A stretch of 6,858 nucleotides of DNA from Microthrixaceae bacterium (GTDB lineage Bacteria; Actinomycetota; Acidimicrobiia; Acidimicrobiales; DATDAH01), in the NCBI GenBank assembly GCA_020637195.1, contig JACJWK010000044.1, forward strand, positions 1-6,858, read 5' to 3'. The position numbers and the translations under genes are program-made. A model generated the notes under the pieces. It did not search any database. It was not told the origin of the DNA and saw nothing but the letters and a program-made list of their open reading frames with translations. Positions 5,426 through 6,858 of this stretch are shown one piece after another; within the stretch, counting starts at the first letter, position 1; each line of letters starts with the position of its first letter.

Positions 5426-6388
5426 TCAGGGGCGCAGGACCGCCGGCACGATCTCGTTGAAGACGTCGGCGCGCTCCCAGGGCAGGAAGTGGCCGGCCCC
5501 CGCGACCGCCAGCGGGCCGATGCGGTTGGGGTAGGCCACCTCGGCGAACACGAGGAAGTCGGGGCCGATGACGTGGTCGTCGGCGCCGTACAGCACCAGG
5601 GTGGGGACCTCGACCGCGTCGGTGAGCGGCATCTCGTCGAGGGGGCGCCCGTAGGCGAGCTGGTACGGCGCCCACGAGGCCCGCAGGCGGTCCTCGTCCG
5701 CGAAGGGCTCGGTCTGGAAGTCGACCTCGGCGTCGGTGAACGAGCCGGGCGACGCCCAGAGACGGGAGCGGAAGACCCCGGCGACCCAGAGGCGCCGCGC
5801 CTCGGGGGTGTGCAGGATGGCGGCCAGTTCGTCGGGCCGGGCGCCCTGCCACTCGCGGTAGTCGCCCGTCGGGCCGGTGCCGAGGGCGCTGAAGTCGGCG
5901 AAGTCGAGGCCGGCGGCGGCGTAGTCGGCGCCCATCGGCGGCACGGTGTTGAACGCGCAGTTGCCGGTGACGAAGCCGGGATAGCGGTGGACGAGGTCGG
6001 TGGCCACCACCCCGCCGAGGTCGCCGGCCGCCACCACGCACGCGTCGTGGCCCAGGTGCCCGGCGACGAGGGCGTGCACGTCCTTCGCGTAGGTGGCCAC
6101 GCCGTGGACGTCGCCCGGGGCCGGCCCGCTGTCGCCCACGCCGCGGAAGTCGGGGGCGATGACCTCGAAGCCGGCGTCGGCCAGGGGTCCGATGTTGCGC
6201 CACCAGATGCGCTTGGTCTCGGGGCAGCCGTGCAGCAGCACCAGCGGCGTGCCGCCGGCGCCCTCGTGGACGTAGGCGATCTCGGCGCCGGTCGCGAGCG
6301 CGGCCCGGTGGACCGCGAACGCGTCGGGCGCCGGCGTGGGCGGCTGGCGCGGTCGGCGCGCCGGGTCGTAGGCGAGGGCGCCGCTCAC
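5426..6388 (-). CDS. Alpha/beta hydrolase with aspartate nucleophile, epoxide-hydrolase-like, 320 aa
   Basis: This is a soluble alpha/beta-hydrolase-fold enzyme. Its motifs run in order: H53-G54-C55-P56-E57 (the HGxP oxyanion motif typical of epoxide hydrolases), D80-F81-R82-G83-V84-G85-D86-S87 (a strand/turn common in the family), and nucleophile elbow A121-G122-D123-L124-G125-G126-V127. Asp123 sits where lipases and esterases have Ser, which favours epoxide hydrolase or haloalkane/haloacid dehalogenase chemistry. A cap region lies at about 150-250, with Tyr156, Tyr177, Tyr242 and Tyr246 as candidates for ring-opening tyrosines. The acid is Asp270 or Asp271 in Y267-G268-A269-D270-D271-H272, and the catalytic base is His300 in G297-A298-G299-H300-F301-L302-P303-W304-E305. 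I place the start at GTG 6388, ten bases after the stop of the upstream amidohydrolase; no good Shine-Dalgarno is seen. The first 25 residues are Pro/Arg/Ala-rich, so a later non-ATG start cannot be excluded. The physiological substrate is unknown. Confidence 0.9.
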   Translation of the reverse strand: MSGALAYDPARRPRQPPTPAPDAFAVHRAALATGAEIAYVHEGAGGTPLVLLHGCPETKRIWWRNIGPLADAGFEVIAPDFRGVGDSGPAPGDVHGVATYAKDVHALVAGHLGHDACVVAAGDLGGVVATDLVHRYPGFVTGNCAFNTVPPMGADYAAAGLDFADFSALGTGPTGDYREWQGARPDELAAILHTPEARRLWVAGVFRSRLWASPGSFTDAEVDFQTEPFADEDRLRASWAPYQLAYGRPLDEMPLTDAVEVPTLVLYGADDHVIGPDFLVFAEVAYPNRIGPLAVAGAGHFLPWERADVFNEIVPAVLRP

Positions 6389-6398
6389 GGTGCGGGGC

Positions 6399-6858
6399 TC
6401 AGCGGGCGCCGCGCAGCAGCCGGCCGGGGCGGGCGCCGGTGTCCTCGCCGTCGGCGAAGGTGACGACGCCACCCTTGATGGTGGCGACGTAGCCCTCGGC
6501 GCCCTGCACGATGCGGGATCCGCCGGCGGGCAGGTCGGTGACCACCCGCGGCGTGCCGAGCCGCAGGCGCTCGTAGTCGATGACGTTGAGGTCGCCGACC
6601 ATGCCGGGCTCGAGGGTGCCCCGGTCGCCCAGGCCGTAGAGGCGGGCGGTGTCGTGGGTCTGCTTCTTCACCACCCACTCGAGCGGAAGGCGCTCGCCGC
6701 GGGTGCGGTCCCGGGTCCAGTGGGTGAGCAGGAAGGTGGGGATCGAGGCGTCGCAGATGACGCCGCAGTGGGCGCCGCCGTCGGCGAGGCCGCTCGCCGA
6801 CCGGGGGTGCAGGAGCATCTCGCGCACGTGGTCCAGCGAGCCGTCGGAGTAGTTGAGG
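6399..6858 (-). CDS. N-acyl-D-amino-acid deacylase-type amidohydrolase, C-terminal 152 residues, cut by the right window edge
   Basis: Only the C-terminal third or so of this metal-dependent amidohydrolase is present; full-length relatives are about 550-590 residues. It shows the family's late active-site segment G23-L24-A25-D26-G27-G28-A29-H30-C31-G32 (fragment numbering), where Asp26 matches the catalytic/metal Asp of the 'S-D-G' motif in D-aminoacylases. Then come T45-H46-W47, the basic stretch R49-D50-R51-T52-R53-G54-E55-R56-L57-P58-L59-E60-W61, and T69-A70-R71-L72-Y73-G74-L75 with the dihydroorotase-like closing motif G79-T80-L81-E82-P83-G84-M85-V86-G87-D88-L89-N90-V91-I92-D93. This return to the small beta domain is typical of the superfamily. 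The family hydrolyses N-acyl-D-amino acids, but many actinobacterial members carry this name without a known substrate. It precedes the alpha/beta hydrolase with a 10-base gap, so they are probably cotranscribed. Stop TGA is at 6401-6399; the start lies outside the window. Confidence 0.9.
   Translation of the reverse strand, partial: LNYSDGSLDHVREMLLHPRSASGLADGGAHCGVICDASIPTFLLTHWTRDRTRGERLPLEWVVKKQTHDTARLYGLGDRGTLEPGMVGDLNVIDYERLRLGTPRVVTDLPAGGSRIVQGAEGYVATIKGGVVTFADGEDTGARPGRLLRGAR

Overview
This is a very GC-rich window with GCC/CTC/GAC-type codon use, GTG and TTG starts, and protein families typical of high-GC Actinomycetota. The best guess is a non-mycobacterial actinobacterium, possibly Acidimicrobiia; that placement is an impression from composition and gene content, not a phylogenetic result. 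No RNA genes, insertion sequences, CRISPR arrays or long repeats are visible, and the window is almost fully coding with no gene-free stretch over 300 bases.

The left half (1-3825) is one tightly packed minus-strand operon. Read 5' to 3' on that strand it holds a tandem DUF35/OB-fold zinc-ribbon protein, a first thiolase-superfamily protein (Ltp4-like), a second one (Ltp3-like), an optional 31-codon mini-ORF, and the N-terminal part of a family III (CaiB/BaiF) CoA-transferase that runs off the left edge. Adjacent genes abut or overlap by 1-4 bases, which implies translational coupling. The order DUF35, short thiolase, long thiolase matches what I recall of Mycobacterium tuberculosis Rv3521-Rv3522(ltp4)-Rv3523(ltp3) in the cholesterol catabolism region. 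Both thiolase homologues appear to lack the Cys-His-Cys catalytic residues. This points to a non-thiolytic role, for example CoA-ester carbon-carbon cleavage with the DUF35 protein as partner, as known for the Ltp2-ChsH2 DUF35 aldolase. The CoA-transferase would provide or exchange the CoA thioester.

A 204-base divergent spacer (3826-4029) separates this operon from a plus-strand lipoprotein gene (4030-5400). The product is a branched-chain-amino-acid-type ABC solute-binding protein, and no permease or ATPase lies next to it. The spacer carries a perfect 12-base palindrome next to a plausible minus-strand -10 element. Shared control of the binding protein and the CoA-ester operon is a reasonable but unproven inference.

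The right part (5426-6858) is a second minus-strand unit. It holds the C-terminal part of an N-acyl-D-amino-acid deacylase-type amidohydrolase entering from the right edge, followed 10 bases later by an alpha/beta hydrolase whose apparent nucleophile is aspartate, as in epoxide hydrolases. It converges on the binding-protein gene across a 25-base spacer almost filled by a perfect GC hairpin.
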